NCBI RefSeq assembly: GCF_900116115.1
Contig: NZ_FOZP01000004.1
Location: 246,675-310,674, forward strand
Origin: Lutibacter maritimus
Lineage (GTDB): Bacteria; Bacteroidota; Bacteroidia; Flavobacteriales; Flavobacteriaceae
Direction: 5' to 3'
Length of the DNA stretch: 64,000 nt
In this document: positions 53,471 to 63,472 of the stretch, piece after piece
Layout: every line of letters starts with the position of its first letter
Position numbering within the stretch: position 1 is the first letter of the stretch
Translations under genes and position numbers: made by a program
The notes under the pieces: model-generated
The model's database searches: none
The model's input: only the letters and a program-made list of their open reading frames with translations
What the model was told of the DNA's origin: nothing

Positions 53471-54859
53471 ATGGAAAATATTAAATCATACGTAACTAAT
53501 AATAAAGAAAGATTTATACATGAACTTATTGAATTATTGAAAATCCCATCAATAAGTGCAGATTCAGCTTATAGTCAAGATGTGTTAAACACTGCCGATG
53601 CTGTAAAAGATGCTTTAGAAAAAGCAGGATGTACTGCCGTTGAAATTTGTGAAACTCCTGGTTATCCAATAGTTTATGGTGAAAAAATTATAAACCCAAA
53701 ACTTCCAACTGTATTAGTTTATGGACATTATGATGTGCAACCTGCAGATCCAATTAACTTATGGACCTCTCCTCCTTTTGAGCCTGTTATAAAAGTAACT
53801 GATAAACATCCTGAAGGAGCCATATTTGCTCGTGGCGCTTGTGATGACAAAGGTCAAATGTATATGCATGTAAAAGCATTAGAATATATGACCGTTAATA
53901 ATGAGTTACCTTGCAACGTAAAATTTATGATTGAAGGTGAAGAAGAAATTGGCTCATCAAGCTTAGCTTGGTTTGTTGAACGCAATCAAGAAAAACTTGC
54001 AAATGATGTTATTTTAATTTCTGATACTGGAATGATTTCAAATTCACAACCATCAATTACAACTGGCTTACGTGGTTTAAGTTATGTTGAAGTTGAAGTA
54101 ACTGGTCCAAACAGAGATTTACATTCCGGTTTATATGGTGGTGCAGTTGCAAATCCAATCAATATTTTAACAAAAATGATTGCATCCTTACACGATGAAA
54201 ACAACCACATAACAATTCCAGGATTTTATGATAAAGTAGAAGAACTTTCCCTGGAAGAAAGAGCTGAAATGGCAAAAGCTCCTTTTTCATTAGAAAATTA
54301 TAAAGATGCACTTGATATAGAAGATGTTTATGGTGAACAAGGCTACACAACAAACGAACGAAATTCTATCCGTCCAACTTTAGATGTCAATGGAATTTGG
54401 GGAGGTTATACTGGTGAAGGAGCAAAAACTGTAATTGCCAGCAAAGCTTATGCAAAAATATCTATGCGATTAGTTCCAAATCAAGATTGGAAAGAAATAA
54501 CAGAATTGTTTAAAAATCATTTTGAAAGTATTGCACCTAAAGCTGTAAAAGTAAAAGTTACACCTCATCATGGTGGGCAAGGTTATGTAACTCCAATTGA
54601 CAATATTGGTTATCAAGCGGCAAACAAAGCGTATACTGAAACTTTTGGCATTCCAGCAATTCCACAACGTTCTGGAGGAAGTATTCCTATTGTTGCGCTA
54701 TTTGAAAAAGAATTAAAAAGCAAAACTATATTAATGGGATTTGGTTTAGATAGTGATGCTATACATTCACCAAATGAACATTTTGGAGTATTTAACTACT
54801 TAAAAGGTATTGAAACAATTCCTTTATTTTACAAATATTTTGCTGAGTTACATTCCTAA
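53471..54859 (+). CDS. M20-family dipeptidase
   Basis: A 462-residue zinc metallopeptidase of the M20 family (cytosolic dipeptidase, CNDP-like). The metal-site segments are VLVYGHYDVQPADP, GACDDKGQMYMHVKAL and MIEGEEEIGSSSLAWFV. The dimerisation or lid domain starts at GLRGLSYVEVEVTGPNRDLH and includes HSGLYGG. No signal peptide is present. It would hydrolyse small peptides in the cytoplasm. A -7 element TAATTTTG lies at 53441-53448. Confidence 0.9.
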   Translation: MENIKSYVTNNKERFIHELIELLKIPSISADSAYSQDVLNTADAVKDALEKAGCTAVEICETPGYPIVYGEKIINPKLPTVLVYGHYDVQPADPINLWTSPPFEPVIKVTDKHPEGAIFARGACDDKGQMYMHVKALEYMTVNNELPCNVKFMIEGEEEIGSSSLAWFVERNQEKLANDVILISDTGMISNSQPSITTGLRGLSYVEVEVTGPNRDLHSGLYGGAVANPINILTKMIASLHDENNHITIPGFYDKVEELSLEERAEMAKAPFSLENYKDALDIEDVYGEQGYTTNERNSIRPTLDVNGIWGGYTGEGAKTVIASKAYAKISMRLVPNQDWKEITELFKNHFESIAPKAVKVKVTPHHGGQGYVTPIDNIGYQAANKAYTETFGIPAIPQRSGGSIPIVALFEKELKSKTILMGFGLDSDAIHSPNEHFGVFNYLKGIETIPLFYKYFAELHS

Positions 54860-54860
54860 T

Positions 54861-54896
54861 AAAAAAGGGTTTCAATATATATTGAAACCCTTTTTT
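54861..54896. terminator. Bidirectional terminator between convergent genes
   Basis: A perfect 36-base palindrome (18-base arms starting AAAAAAGGGTTTCAAT), with A and T runs at its ends, placed between the M20 dipeptidase and the SRPBCC gene. Confidence 0.9.
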
Positions 54897-54910
54897 ATTT
54901 AACTTATATT

Positions 54911-55930
54911 TTAATTAACTGGAATATAAATTTCTGTAATCCATTTAGCCGGATTGGATGTGTTTTCTGGTCCTACTTTGTAAATTTCAAAAGGCTCAGC
55001 ATTTTCTGTTGCAATTAATCCTGCATCTGAAATTGCCTTGCTAGCAGCAATCCAAGCTTCATTTGAAAATTTATAATCACCTATAAATTCGGTTTTAAAC
55101 GTTTTTACAGGCTCTTGAAATCCTGTTAAAATATTCCCAGTAGTTATAATTCTTACGTTTACAGGAAAACAAGCAGAAAACATAACTGTTTTATTTTCTT
55201 CATCCCATTTATGGTATAAAACAAAAGGATTTCCATACTTTTCTATAGTATTTTCATCCATAAAATTAGAAACATTTGCCATCATTTCTCTCATGTTATC
55301 ATTAAATAAATCCATTTTACACGATGTTGTTTGATATAAATAAAAACCGCCGCCATAATCAACTATACCTTTAAAATTAAAGCTATGTTTTTCCATTTCT
55401 TTTGTTAAATATTGATCTAATAACTCCAAACCTCTGTTATACATCGGAGTCATATTTTTTTCTATTCCACCTTTAAAAAGCCAATATAATTTTTCACTAA
55501 AACTATTTTTACCACGCATTCCCCACGTTACTTCAGTACCATTTTCAACTGCATTAAATTTCCAATAAACCTCTGGGGCACTTCCTGAACCAAAATCTAT
55601 TTGTTGAATAATTTCTTTATTTGGTATTATTGAAATAGTTTTCATTGAACCACTTCCTTCTGCTCCAGTCCAAGAATATGACGCTCCAACTCCCGAAGTT
55701 ATTTCAGGATACGATGCAACAATTGAACTATCCATTTCTAACCAAGGCCCCCAATTATTCCAGTTTTTATAATCGTTTATTTCATTAAAAACCATCTCAA
55801 TAGGCACTTTTATTGTACGTGTACTTTTAGTATTGTAATCTGCTTTTAAAGTAGCTATATAAATAGACCCTCCAATTATAAAAATTAACAAAAAAAGTAC
55901 TATATATTTTAAAGCTCTCATAATTATCAT
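54911..55930 (-). CDS. SRPBCC domain plus GyrI-like effector-binding domain
   Basis: A 339-residue protein with one N-terminal membrane helix (residues about 5-27), then an SRPBCC/polyketide-cyclase-like domain (about 35-170: TRTIKVPIEMVFNEINDYKNW, TGAEGSGSMKTISI). A C-terminal AraC-effector/GyrI-like domain follows (about 185-339; ending PFEIYKVGPENTSNP, then EIYIPV). The ATG at codon 4 is an equally good start. Such pairs bind small hydrophobic ligands. The ligand is unknown and there is no DNA-binding domain. Confidence 0.8.
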   Translation of the reverse strand: MIIMRALKYIVLFLLIFIIGGSIYIATLKADYNTKSTRTIKVPIEMVFNEINDYKNWNNWGPWLEMDSSIVASYPEITSGVGASYSWTGAEGSGSMKTISIIPNKEIIQQIDFGSGSAPEVYWKFNAVENGTEVTWGMRGKNSFSEKLYWLFKGGIEKNMTPMYNRGLELLDQYLTKEMEKHSFNFKGIVDYGGGFYLYQTTSCKMDLFNDNMREMMANVSNFMDENTIEKYGNPFVLYHKWDEENKTVMFSACFPVNVRIITTGNILTGFQEPVKTFKTEFIGDYKFSNEAWIAASKAISDAGLIATENAEPFEIYKVGPENTSNPAKWITEIYIPVN

Positions 55931-56010
55931 ATTAGTTTTTAGCTTAGCTAAATTAATAAATTAATCGGTGAAATTTTAGTAAATTTGGAGTTCAATCAAA
56001 TTTTAATAAT

Positions 56011-58029
56011 ATGAAAATTAAATATTTAGTGTTTTCGATACTATTTGTGTCGATTTTATTTTCTTGTAAAAAGGAAAAAGAAGCAATTGTTGAAGAACCA
56101 TTTCAGTATGAAGTAGAACAATTTGCAGATGTAAAAATTCTTCGTTATCAAATTCCTGGTTTTGAAAACCTTACTTTAAATCAAAAAAAATTGGTGTATT
56201 ATTTATCTCAAGCCGGAATGGAAGGAAGAGATATTATGTACGATCAAAATTACCGTCACAATTTAAAAATAAGACGCGCTTTAGAAAATGTGTATCAAAA
56301 TTTTAAAGGAGATAAAACTTCAGAAAACTGGAAAAATTTCGAAATTTATTTAAAAAGAATCTGGTTTTCAAACGGAATTCATCATCATTATTCTAACGAC
56401 AAATTTATTCCAGAATTTACAAAAGAATATTTTGATAGCCTATTAAAAGAAACAAATACAGAACTTTTAGGTGAAGCGTATGATGTTATTTTTAATGATG
56501 CTGACGCTAAAAAAGTAAACTTAGATGAAAGCAAAGGTTTATTAGAAGGTTCTGCAATTAATTTTTATTCGCCAAATGTTACTGCTGCGGATGTTGATGC
56601 TTTTTATGCAACTAAAATTGATGAAAATAATGCAACACCTGTTGAATTTGGTTTAAACTCTAAATTGATTAAAAATGACGACGGTACTTTAGAAGAAAAA
56701 GTGTGGAAAGTTGGTGGAATGTACAGTGCATCTATTGAAAAAATAGTGTTTTGGTTAGAAAAAGCTGTTGAAGTTGCTGAAAATGAAAAACAAGCTGAAG
56801 CCTTAAAATTATTAATAAAATATTACCAAACTGGCGATTTAAAAACTTGGGACGACTATAATATTGCCTGGGCTACTAGCACCGATGGTGATATTGATTA
56901 TATCAATGGATTTATTGAAGTTTATAACGATCCGAAAGCATATAGGGGCTCTTACGAAACAGTGGTGCAAATCAAAGATTTTGATATGTCTAAAAAAATG
57001 GCAGTTTTATCGGAAAACGCACAATGGTTTGAAGATAATTCAACATTGTTACCAGAACATAAAAAGAAAAATGTTGTTGGAGTTTCATACAAAACTGTAA
57101 ATGTAGCTTCTGAATCTGGAGATTCTTCACCTTCAACACCAATTGGAGTGAACCTACCAAATAGCAACTGGATTCGTCAACAACATGGTTCTAAATCTGT
57201 TTCTTTAGGTAATATTATTGAAGCATACAACCAAGCTGGTGGAACTGATAAATTAAAAGAATTTGCTTTTGATGAAGCTGAAATTGCTGCTGAAATTGAA
57301 TACGGACAAACGGCTGATAAATTACACACATCTTTACATGAAGTTATTGGTCACGCAAGCGGACAATTAAATGAAGGTATTGGACAACCAAAAGAAACTT
57401 TGAAAAATTATGCTTCAACTTTAGAAGAAGCGCGTGCTGATTTAGTTGGTTTGTATTATTTACCTGACGCAAAATTAGTTGAAATGAAAATTTCTCCAAA
57501 TGCAGAAGGAATTGGAAAAGCAGCGTATGATGGTTACATTAGAAATGGTTTATTAACTCAATTAGTTCGTTTAAATTTAGGTGACGATATTGAAGAAGCA
57601 CATATGAGAAACCGTCAATTAGTTGCTGCTTGGGCTTTTGAAAAAGGACAACCTGAAAATGTAATTGAAAAAGTTGTAAAGGATAATAAAACGTATTTTG
57701 TTATTAGAGATTACGCTAAATTAAGAGTTTTATTTGGCGATTTATTGCGTGAAATTCAACGTATAAAATCTGAAGGAGATTTTGAAGCTGGAAAAGCGTT
57801 GATTGAAACCTACGGAGTAAAAGTAGATCAAGCAATTCATAAAGAAGTTTTAGATAGAAATGCGAAATTTAAATCGGCTCCTTATAGTGGTTTTGTAAAC
57901 CCAGTTTTAACTCCTGTAACTGACGCTGACGGAAATATTACTGATATTAAAGTAGTGCAACCAACTGATTTTGTTGAACAAATGTTAGATTATGCACAAA
58001 GATTTACAACGCTTCCAAACGAAAATTAA
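56011..58029 (+). CDS. M49-family (dipeptidyl-peptidase III-like) lipoprotein
   Basis: A 672-residue zinc peptidase with a lipoprotein signal peptide (Cys19 in LFSCKKEK). The zinc motif is the M49 form HEXXGH, His443-Glu444 to His448 (LHEVIGHASG), with the second motif EEARAD at residues 472-477. QQHGSKSVSLGNI and YIRNGLLTQL are also family segments. It probably acts in the periplasm or on the outer face of a membrane. A -7 element TAAATTTG lies at 55980-55987. Confidence 0.88.
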   Translation: MKIKYLVFSILFVSILFSCKKEKEAIVEEPFQYEVEQFADVKILRYQIPGFENLTLNQKKLVYYLSQAGMEGRDIMYDQNYRHNLKIRRALENVYQNFKGDKTSENWKNFEIYLKRIWFSNGIHHHYSNDKFIPEFTKEYFDSLLKETNTELLGEAYDVIFNDADAKKVNLDESKGLLEGSAINFYSPNVTAADVDAFYATKIDENNATPVEFGLNSKLIKNDDGTLEEKVWKVGGMYSASIEKIVFWLEKAVEVAENEKQAEALKLLIKYYQTGDLKTWDDYNIAWATSTDGDIDYINGFIEVYNDPKAYRGSYETVVQIKDFDMSKKMAVLSENAQWFEDNSTLLPEHKKKNVVGVSYKTVNVASESGDSSPSTPIGVNLPNSNWIRQQHGSKSVSLGNIIEAYNQAGGTDKLKEFAFDEAEIAAEIEYGQTADKLHTSLHEVIGHASGQLNEGIGQPKETLKNYASTLEEARADLVGLYYLPDAKLVEMKISPNAEGIGKAAYDGYIRNGLLTQLVRLNLGDDIEEAHMRNRQLVAAWAFEKGQPENVIEKVVKDNKTYFVIRDYAKLRVLFGDLLREIQRIKSEGDFEAGKALIETYGVKVDQAIHKEVLDRNAKFKSAPYSGFVNPVLTPVTDADGNITDIKVVQPTDFVEQMLDYAQRFTTLPNEN

Positions 58030-58052
58030 AAAATAGAATTTATCAATTTTTA

Positions 58053-58090
58053 AAATCCGTTTCAATTCTTTTTGAAGCGGATTTTTTTTT
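58053..58090 (+). terminator. Intrinsic terminator after the M49 gene
   Basis: AAATCCGTTTCAA pairs with TTGAAGCGGATTT (one G-U) and is followed by nine Ts, ending at the stop of the convergent small gene. Confidence 0.85.
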
Positions 58091-58274
58091 AGTGTAATGA
58101 AAAGGTTATTAACGTAAAAATGGCAATAATTAAAAACATTGCAATAATAACTATAAAGCTGTTTTTATAATACTTTTTATGAATTTTAATATCCTTTCTA
58201 TAACTCCAAATCATTGCAATTGTAAAAGCAATTACAAATAAACCTGCAAAAATAAGTTGTCCTTTGCTAAACAT
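58089..58274 (-). CDS. Small two-helix membrane protein
   Basis: A 61-residue protein with two predicted membrane helices (residues about 7-25 and 40-59) separated by a basic loop (YRKDIKIHKKYYKNS). The loop's charge predicts that it faces the cytoplasm. No known domain is recognised. It is divergent from the SDR gene, and its good start and full use of the gap support a real gene. Confidence 0.6.
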   Translation of the reverse strand: MFSKGQLIFAGLFVIAFTIAMIWSYRKDIKIHKKYYKNSFIVIIAMFLIIAIFTLITFSLH

Positions 58275-58316
58275 TTTTATTGTGTATATTTACAGTAAAA
58301 GTACAAATTTTTTGTT

Positions 58317-59033
58317 ATGAAAAGAGCATTAATTATAGGAGCTTCTTCTGGAATTGGAAAAGAATTAGCTAAAGTTTTAGTAACTAAAGGTTATAACGTT
58401 ATTATCACAGGAAGAAGACGTACTTTATTAGAAGAAATAAAAAAATCAAATCCAGAAAATTACATAGTTAAAGAACAGGATGTTACTAATTTAGAAGGAA
58501 ACATTCAGTTTTTTAACGAATTAAAAACTCAATTTAAACATATAGATTTAATAGTGTATAGCTCAGGAATTGGTGACGCTAACTACACATTAAATTGGGA
58601 ACAAGAAAATAATGTTATTCAAACAAATGTAGTTGCGGCAACTCAAATTTATGGATTAGCCTATAATTTTTTCAGAAAGCAAGGTTATGGTCATTTGGTA
58701 GGTATTTCATCTATCGCATCAATAAGAGGAAACAGACACGCACCTTGCTATTTTGCCTCTAAAGCATTTCAAGCTAATTATTTAGAATCCTTATACATGA
58801 AGGGCAAAAGAAGTAAAGCTAAAATTATGGTTACCGATATTCAGCCAGGTTTTGTGGATACAGCAATGGCATTGGGCGAAACTTTTTGGATGGCTTCGGT
58901 AAATAAAGCAACAACACAAATTTATTCGGCAATAAAAAAGAAAAAAAGAAAAGCATATATTACTAAAAGATGGGCTTTAATAGCTTGGGTTTTAAAATTT
59001 GCACCAACATCATTACTCTATAAATTTTCTTAG
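58317..59033 (+). CDS. Short-chain dehydrogenase/reductase
   Basis: A 238-residue classical SDR. The cofactor motif GASSGIGKELA, the IVYSSGIGD segment after the fourth strand, catalytic Ser in GISSIAS and YFASK with the Tyr-x-x-x-Lys pair are all present. TDIQPGFVDTAMA follows. The basic residues after the cofactor loop (TGRRRTLL) suggest NADP(H). The C-terminus has a hydrophobic stretch. The substrate is unknown. It shares a transcript with the MazG-like gene 33 bases downstream. Confidence 0.87.
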   Translation: MKRALIIGASSGIGKELAKVLVTKGYNVIITGRRRTLLEEIKKSNPENYIVKEQDVTNLEGNIQFFNELKTQFKHIDLIVYSSGIGDANYTLNWEQENNVIQTNVVAATQIYGLAYNFFRKQGYGHLVGISSIASIRGNRHAPCYFASKAFQANYLESLYMKGKRSKAKIMVTDIQPGFVDTAMALGETFWMASVNKATTQIYSAIKKKKRKAYITKRWALIAWVLKFAPTSLLYKFS

Positions 59034-59066
59034 AAAAAAAATCTACTCACAAAAAATATAATTTAA

Positions 59067-59453
59067 ATGAAGAATAAAATAAAAGCTGTACAAGAATTTC
59101 ATGAAGCGTTTGGTTTAGGAGTTCAACAAAAACCAATTGCAAATTTGGATGAAAACAAACTTCAATTGCGGTTTGATTTAATGGCTGAAGAAAATGAGGA
59201 ATACCTTGAAGCTGCTAAAAATAATGATATTGTTGAAGTTGCCGATGCTTTGGGTGATATGTTGTATATTTTATGTGGAACAATTTTGGAGCACGGAATG
59301 CAACATAAAATTGAAGCGGTTTTTAATGAAATTCAACGTAGCAATATGAGCAAACTAGGTGCAGACGGAAAACCTATTTATAGAGAAGACGGAAAAGTAA
59401 TGAAAGGCCCAAATTATTTTAAACCTAATATTTCTGATATTATTTATAAATAA
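59067..59453 (+). CDS. MazG/HisE-like NTP pyrophosphohydrolase
   Basis: A 128-residue all-alpha NTP pyrophosphatase-type protein. The metal-binding acids are visible as LMAEENEEYLEA (ExxEE) and VEVADALGDMLYIL (ExxD). The C-terminal KLGADGKPIYREDGKVMKGP is typical of the stand-alone Bacteroidota form. It may clean up non-canonical nucleotides. Confidence 0.83.
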   Translation: MKNKIKAVQEFHEAFGLGVQQKPIANLDENKLQLRFDLMAEENEEYLEAAKNNDIVEVADALGDMLYILCGTILEHGMQHKIEAVFNEIQRSNMSKLGADGKPIYREDGKVMKGPNYFKPNISDIIYK

Positions 59454-59463
59454 TAAAAATGTA

Positions 59464-61047
59464 TTACAGAAAATCTATATTGTAAAATCCTCCTCTATTT
59501 TCTTTCCTAAATTTTGAAAATTGAGTAATTAAATATGCTGTTGTAATTAAATTACGAAGTTCACATAAATCTACTGAAAGTTCAGAGTGATCGTATAATC
59601 GTTTGTTATCTTCATATAAAACGCGCAATTTTCTTTCTGCTCTTAATAAACGTTCATCAGAACGAACAATTCCAACATAATTGCTCATAATAGTTTTTAC
59701 TTCATTTCTATCGTGAGTAATTAATACTTTTTCCATATTTTTTACAACACCGCTATCATTCCATACTGGTACGCTTGTAGGTGCTTTAATTTTAGAAAAT
59801 CGTTTTGATAAATTTTCAACTGCTCTATGAGAAAACACAAGACCTTCTAATAATGAGTTGGAAGCCAATCTATTTGCGCCATGAAGCCCTGTTCTGGTTA
59901 CTTCACCACAAGCATATAAATTTTTAATAGAAGTTTTTGCTTTTTTATTCACGTTTACACCTCCACAAATGTAATGTTGCGCTGGACAAACCGGAATAAA
60001 ATCCTTTCTTACATCAATTCCTAAACTTTTACACTTTTCAGTAATATTAGGAAAATGTTTTTTAAAAGCCTTATAATCAATATGTGTACAATCTAAATAA
60101 ACATTTGATGTTCCACTTTTTTTAAGTTCACTATCAATAGCTCTTGCAACAATATCTCTTGATGCTAATTCCTCACGTTCATCATATTTATGCATAAAGC
60201 GTTCCCCATAATAATCTCTTAAAATAGCACCTTCACCTCTTACGGCTTCAGATATTAAAAATGCAGGATATTCTCCAGGGTTGTATAACGCTGTTGGGTG
60301 AAATTGTATAAATTCAACATCAGAAATTTCAGCTTTAGCTCTATACGCCATTGCAATTCCATCACCCGTCGCAATTACTGGATTTGTTGTAGTTACATAC
60401 ACTTGACCGTTTCCTCCAGTAGCAAGCATTGTTACTTTTGCTGAAAAAGTTTTAACAATGTTTTTCTTTTCATCTAAAACATACGCTCCAAAACAAGTAA
60501 TTTTTTCTTTTCTTTTTGTCTCTTGCTTTTTTACTTGGTGCTCAGTAATTAAGTCAATTGCATAATGATACGTTAAAAAATTAATATTTTCAGCTTTCTC
60601 AACTTGTTCAATTAAGGTTCTTTCTATTTCTGCTCCGGTTATATCTTTATGATGTAAAACTCTATCTTGTGAATGTCCACCTTCTCTTCCTAATGAATAA
60701 TTACCATCTGCGTCTTTATCAAATTGTGTTCCCCAATTTATTAATTCTTGAAGCCTTTCAGGAGCATCTTTAACTACCATTTTAACTACTTCTTCATCGC
60801 AAATTCCATCCCCAGCAATTAATGTGTCTTTTATGTGTTGTTCAAATGAATCGACTGTTTTATCCCAAACTGTAGAAATTCCACCTTGTGCATACTTTGT
60901 ATTACACTCGTTTTTTTCATTTTTAGTAACTATAGTAATTCTCGCATTTTTAAATTTATTTGCAGTTTTTAATGCAAATGATAATCCTGCAATTCCAGAC
61001 CCTATTACTAAAAAATCTGTTTTGTGAATTTTTTTTTCAGCGTTCAT
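59464..61047 (-). CDS. nadB: L-aspartate oxidase
   Basis: A 527-residue FAD enzyme that oxidises aspartate to iminoaspartate for NAD synthesis. The FAD motif is LVIGSGIAGLSFAL. YAQGGISTVW, LGREGGHSQDRVLH, EFIQFHPTALY and SEAVRGEGAILRD are diagnostic, and GLHGANRLASNSLLEGLVF closes the FAD domain. It is 7 bases downstream of nadA. Confidence 0.94.
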   Translation of the reverse strand: MNAEKKIHKTDFLVIGSGIAGLSFALKTANKFKNARITIVTKNEKNECNTKYAQGGISTVWDKTVDSFEQHIKDTLIAGDGICDEEVVKMVVKDAPERLQELINWGTQFDKDADGNYSLGREGGHSQDRVLHHKDITGAEIERTLIEQVEKAENINFLTYHYAIDLITEHQVKKQETKRKEKITCFGAYVLDEKKNIVKTFSAKVTMLATGGNGQVYVTTTNPVIATGDGIAMAYRAKAEISDVEFIQFHPTALYNPGEYPAFLISEAVRGEGAILRDYYGERFMHKYDEREELASRDIVARAIDSELKKSGTSNVYLDCTHIDYKAFKKHFPNITEKCKSLGIDVRKDFIPVCPAQHYICGGVNVNKKAKTSIKNLYACGEVTRTGLHGANRLASNSLLEGLVFSHRAVENLSKRFSKIKAPTSVPVWNDSGVVKNMEKVLITHDRNEVKTIMSNYVGIVRSDERLLRAERKLRVLYEDNKRLYDHSELSVDLCELRNLITTAYLITQFSKFRKENRGGFYNIDFL

Positions 61048-61054
61048 TTATTTT

Positions 61055-62050
61055 TTATTTAGATAGCTCTAGCATTCTTTCAATTGAAACTAGCGCTTTT
61101 TTGCTTAATTCTTTATCTACTTCAACAAAAGGAAGTTCATGTTTTAAGCATAAGTATAATTTTTTCATAGTGTTCATTTTCATATAAAAACATTCACTAC
61201 AATTACAACTATCGTCTTCAACAGGTGCAGGAATTAATATTTTATCTGGAGATTCTTGTCGCATTTTATGTAAAATACCTACTTCAGTGGCTACAATAAA
61301 AGTTGTTGCTTTACTTGTTTTTACATAGTTTAATAATCCTGAAGTTGATCCAACATATTTTGCAACTTTTAATAAGTGTGCTTCAGATTCTGGGTGTGCA
61401 ATAATTTCGGCTCCTGGATTTTCAGCATATAACGTTAATATTTTATCAATAGAAAATGCCTCGTGAACCATACAAGCACCATCCCACAATACCATATCTC
61501 TTCCGGTTTTTTTAACTAACCAAGCTCCCAAATTTCTATCTGGAGCAAAAATAATTGGCTGGTCTTTTGGTATAGAGTTTATAATTTTTTCGGCGTTTGA
61601 TGAAGTACAAACAATATCAGTTAATGCCTTAATTTCTGCCGAAGTATTTACATAAGAAACTACTATATGATTTGGATGTTTCTTTTTGAAAGCTGCAAAT
61701 TCTGAAGGTGGACAAGAATCTGCCAAAGAACAACCCGCTTTTAAATCTGGCAATAATACTTTTTTAGTTGGATTTAAAATTTTAGCGGTTTCTGCCATAA
61801 AATGTACACCAGCAAACACAATAATATCAGCGTTTGTAGTGGCTGCTTTTTGTGCCAATGCTAAACTATCTCCTACAAAATCTGCAATATCCTGAATTGC
61901 ATCTTCTTGATAATAATGTGCAAGAATTATTGCATTTTTTTCCTTTCTTAATCTGTTAATTTCCTCAACATAATTTATGTTTTTTGGTGTTTCAACATCT
62001 AAGAATCCCTTTTCCTGTAAGTTTTTTTTAGCTTTTTCAAGTAGTGTCAT
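61055..62050 (-). CDS. nadA: Quinolinate synthase
   Basis: A 331-residue [4Fe-4S] enzyme that condenses iminoaspartate with dihydroxyacetone phosphate. [41 protein letters not shown] and [13 protein letters not shown] contain the conserved cysteines. [15 protein letters not shown] lies before the first. It forms an operon with nadB. Confidence 0.94.
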   Translation of the reverse strand: MTLLEKAKKNLQEKGFLDVETPKNINYVEEINRLRKEKNAIILAHYYQEDAIQDIADFVGDSLALAQKAATTNADIIVFAGVHFMAETAKILNPTKKVLLPDLKAGCSLADSCPPSEFAAFKKKHPNHIVVSYVNTSAEIKALTDIVCTSSNAEKIINSIPKDQPIIFAPDRNLGAWLVKKTGRDMVLWDGACMVHEAFSIDKILTLYAENPGAEIIAHPESEAHLLKVAKYVGSTSGLLNYVKTSKATTFIVATEVGILHKMRQESPDKILIPAPVEDDSCNCSECFYMKMNTMKKLYLCLKHELPFVEVDKELSKKALVSIERMLELSK

Positions 62051-62086
62051 AAATTATTTTTATTTGATGAGGACAAATAATATGCC

Positions 62087-62115
62087 AAACAATCGGATTA
62101 TGAGTCCGATTGTTT
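62087..62115. terminator. Hairpin after ilvE
   Basis: An 11-bp perfect stem AAACAATCGGA / TCCGATTGTTT with a 7-base loop, 61 bases after the ilvE stop. The following sequence on the minus strand is only weakly U-rich, so termination is plausible but not certain. Confidence 0.6.
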
Positions 62116-62175
62116 AAGCAGGTGCAATTTATAAAAAGTTATAGTTATAGACAAACAATACTTGATTGTTGAGTT

Positions 62176-63228
62176 TTATTGAATTTTATATCTCCAACCA
62201 AATTTATCTTCAGCTAAATTTCTTTGTATATCTGTAATACTTTTTTTAATAAAAGATGCGTAACTATTTTCAACTTTAGGAAGTTCAAATTTTTCGCCTT
62301 TATGTGCAAATCCTAAAATTGGGCTTATTACAGCAGCTGTGCCAGCTCCAAACATTTCAAGTAATTCACCTTTTTTAGCTGCTTCAACTATTTCTGAAAC
62401 TTTTACTGGTCTAACTTCAACTTTAATTCCTTTGTCTTCAGCAAATTGAATGATACTTTTACGAGTAACTCCATCTAAAATACGCTCACTTGTTGGTGCT
62501 GTTAATAACGTGTCATTTACTCTAAAAAATACGTTCATTGTCCCAGCCTCTTCTAAATATTCGTGGGTAGAAGCATCTGTCCATAAAACTTGTTGGTAAC
62601 CTTGTTGTGCGGCTAATTTTGCTGGATAAAATGATGCTGCATAATTTCCAGCAGCTTTTGCATAACCAACTCCACCATTAGCAGAACGGCTATATTTATC
62701 AGCAATTTCAACACGAACTTCACCTGCATAATATGCTTGAACTGGTGAACAAATAATCATAAACTTATAATTTGTTGACGATGATGCTGAAACACAATTT
62801 TCAGTTGCAATTACAAATGGACGAATGTATAACGAATTTCCTTCTCCTTTTTGTACCCAATCTTTATCTAATTTTAATAATTCTGTCAATCCTTCAAAGA
62901 AATATTCTTTTGGAAAAGCAGGCATATCCAATCTTTCAGCAGACTTATTAATACGTTCTTGATTTTGATCTGGTCTAAACAACCAAACGTCATTATTATC
63001 ATCTTTATAAGCTTTCATTCCTTCAAAAACAGCTTGTCCATAATGAAAAACTTTTGCGGAAGGATCAAATGCAATTGGCTGATATGGTCTAATTTTTGGC
63101 GTTTGCCATTGTCCATTTTCATAATCACATTCAAACATATGATCTGTAAATATTTGACCAAATTTTAAATTGTTAAAATCAACAGATGATATCTTTGATT
63201 TTGTAGTTTTTTCAATATGTAAAGCCAT
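62176..63228 (-). CDS. ilvE: Branched-chain amino acid aminotransferase
   Basis: A 350-residue fold-IV PLP aminotransferase. The PLP lysine lies in GVGYAKAAGNYAASFYPA, EYLEEAGTMNVFF and ILDGVTRKSII bind the cofactor and phosphate, and GTAAVISPI closes the active site. The long N-terminal form (about 350 residues) is usual for eukaryote-like and Bacteroidota BCATs. A -7 element TAATTTTG (63252-63259) precedes it on the minus strand. Confidence 0.94.
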   Translation of the reverse strand: MALHIEKTTKSKISSVDFNNLKFGQIFTDHMFECDYENGQWQTPKIRPYQPIAFDPSAKVFHYGQAVFEGMKAYKDDNNDVWLFRPDQNQERINKSAERLDMPAFPKEYFFEGLTELLKLDKDWVQKGEGNSLYIRPFVIATENCVSASSSTNYKFMIICSPVQAYYAGEVRVEIADKYSRSANGGVGYAKAAGNYAASFYPAKLAAQQGYQQVLWTDASTHEYLEEAGTMNVFFRVNDTLLTAPTSERILDGVTRKSIIQFAEDKGIKVEVRPVKVSEIVEAAKKGELLEMFGAGTAAVISPILGFAHKGEKFELPKVENSYASFIKKSITDIQRNLAEDKFGWRYKIQ

Positions 63229-63472
63229 AATTCATCTTATTTTAATTTAAACAAAATTACTTAATTTTTTTTATCCGTAATTTTGCTTTGTTGTAAGTGT
63301 ACTACCTTATTTTTAATATATTTGGGTAAAAATATTCAATAAAATAATAAGATTAAAATAAAATTACATTATTAGTAGGTTTTAAATCTCTTTTTTTGAT
63401 TTTAATATAAAAATTACATACATAAAAATAATTAAAAACCCTAATAATTAGTTAATTATAAATTTTACACTA

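Noticed and set aside
59067-59453. Phosphoribosyl-ATP pyrophosphohydrolase of histidine synthesis
   Set aside because: The fold is shared, but no his genes are nearby and the C-terminal tail fits the stand-alone MazG-like type.
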